The translations under genes were made by a program, and so were the position numbers. A stretch of DNA of 14,500 bases, taken from Candidatus Aminicenantota bacterium. Lineage in GTDB: Bacteria; Acidobacteriota; Aminicenantia; UBA2199. Shown piece by piece: positions 14,217 to 14,500 of the stretch. Every line of letters starts with the position of its first letter. Position 1 is the stretch's first letter. The stretch is from positions 1-14,500 of the forward strand of contig DAOVIP010000006.1 of the NCBI GenBank assembly GCA_030671465.1. Reading direction: 5' to 3'. Below the pieces are notes generated by a model. The model did no database searches, was not told the DNA's origin, and worked only from the letters and a program-made list of their open reading frames with translations.

Positions 14217-14500
14217 ATGAAGGTTAGACCCATTAAGAAATACATCCTTATTTTTCTGATTTCATTACTCAGTATTCATTTGATGGCCGACAAGACCATC
14301 ATCCTGCCGGGAAATATTCATCACATTTGCTACTATACAGATTTTTTCTATAACCTGCCCGATAACGACTTCATTTACTATCTGAACGATCGGTTGTTAT
14401 TTTCAGACCCCCCAAATGAAAAGTTGTTCGACTCCGGTCTCAGAAGAAAACTTCTGAATATCACCATGATCCATAAAAAACTAAGACAGATCGTCCGAGA
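14217..14500 (+). CDS. N-terminal part of a secreted protein, 3' truncated
   Basis: An open frame of 94 codons runs off the window end. It starts at an ATG preceded by GGAG (14206-14209) with 7-nt spacing. The N-terminus is a clear signal peptide: basic residues (Lys2, Arg4, Lys7, Lys8), a hydrophobic run (YILIFLISLLSIHLM), then MAD as a probable cleavage site near residues 24-25. The mature part is rich in Tyr, Asp and Asn and includes a YYTDFFYNLPDNDFIYYLND segment followed by basic residues near the edge. I do not recognise the family. It is transcribed probably from its own promoter at 14051-14078. Confidence 0.65.
   Translation, partial: MKVRPIKKYILIFLISLLSIHLMADKTIILPGNIHHICYYTDFFYNLPDNDFIYYLNDRLLFSDPPNEKLFDSGLRRKLLNITMIHKKLRQIVR

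Overview
The window looks like chromosome from a diderm (Gram-negative type) bacterium with fairly AT-rich DNA. The evidence is two proteins with probable lipoprotein signals, a DUF3943 protein of outer-membrane character and several other exported proteins. The mix of a TPR-CHAT lipoprotein, a multi-domain FGE-sulfatase (SUMF1) protein, a sulfatase-fold protein ending in a leucine-glycine-tyrosine motif and a PPDK/PEP-synthase regulator recalls uncultivated lineages such as Candidatus Aminicenantota/Acidobacteriota. That placement is an impression from protein style, not something I could test. There is no rRNA, tRNA, CRISPR array, insertion sequence or phage gene that I can support.

Layout: (1) 1-369 is the 3' end of a secreted beta-rich protein. 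(2) 527-2194 is a DUF3943 envelope protein; a perfect 9-bp inverted repeat covers its start codon. (3) On the minus strand, 5501 down to 2261 is a compact three-gene operon: an ANKH/MATE-like multi-pass transporter, the PPDK/PEP-synthase regulatory kinase-phosphorylase, and tsaD. (4) 5604-8253, plus strand, holds a PrsW-family intramembrane protease, a DUF4342 protein and a membrane-anchored sulfatase/phosphotransferase-fold enzyme with an inserted beta-rich domain. (5) 8337-10182 is a promoter, a divergent ECF-like sigma factor and its overlapping zinc-binding transmembrane anti-sigma factor. (6) Convergent to these, overlapping by 20 nt, is a 953-residue TPR-CHAT lipoprotein (13024 down to 10163). 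(7) Diverging from it is a TPR/TM/FGE protein whose FGE domain lacks its middle and whose signal peptide appears to be out of frame with the nearest upstream ATG. (8) From 14217 to the window edge is the start of a secreted protein behind a near-consensus promoter.

The most interesting unit is 8337-13067. A sigma factor, an anti-sigma factor with an extracytoplasmic beta-sandwich-like domain, and an apparently exported caspase-like CHAT peptidase with an intact His/Cys dyad lie together, and a PrsW-type protease lies about 2 kb upstream. In Bacillus subtilis PrsW cleaves the anti-sigma factor RsiW. A proteolysis-controlled envelope signalling module is therefore a reasonable hypothesis here, but only neighbourhood and domain content support it.
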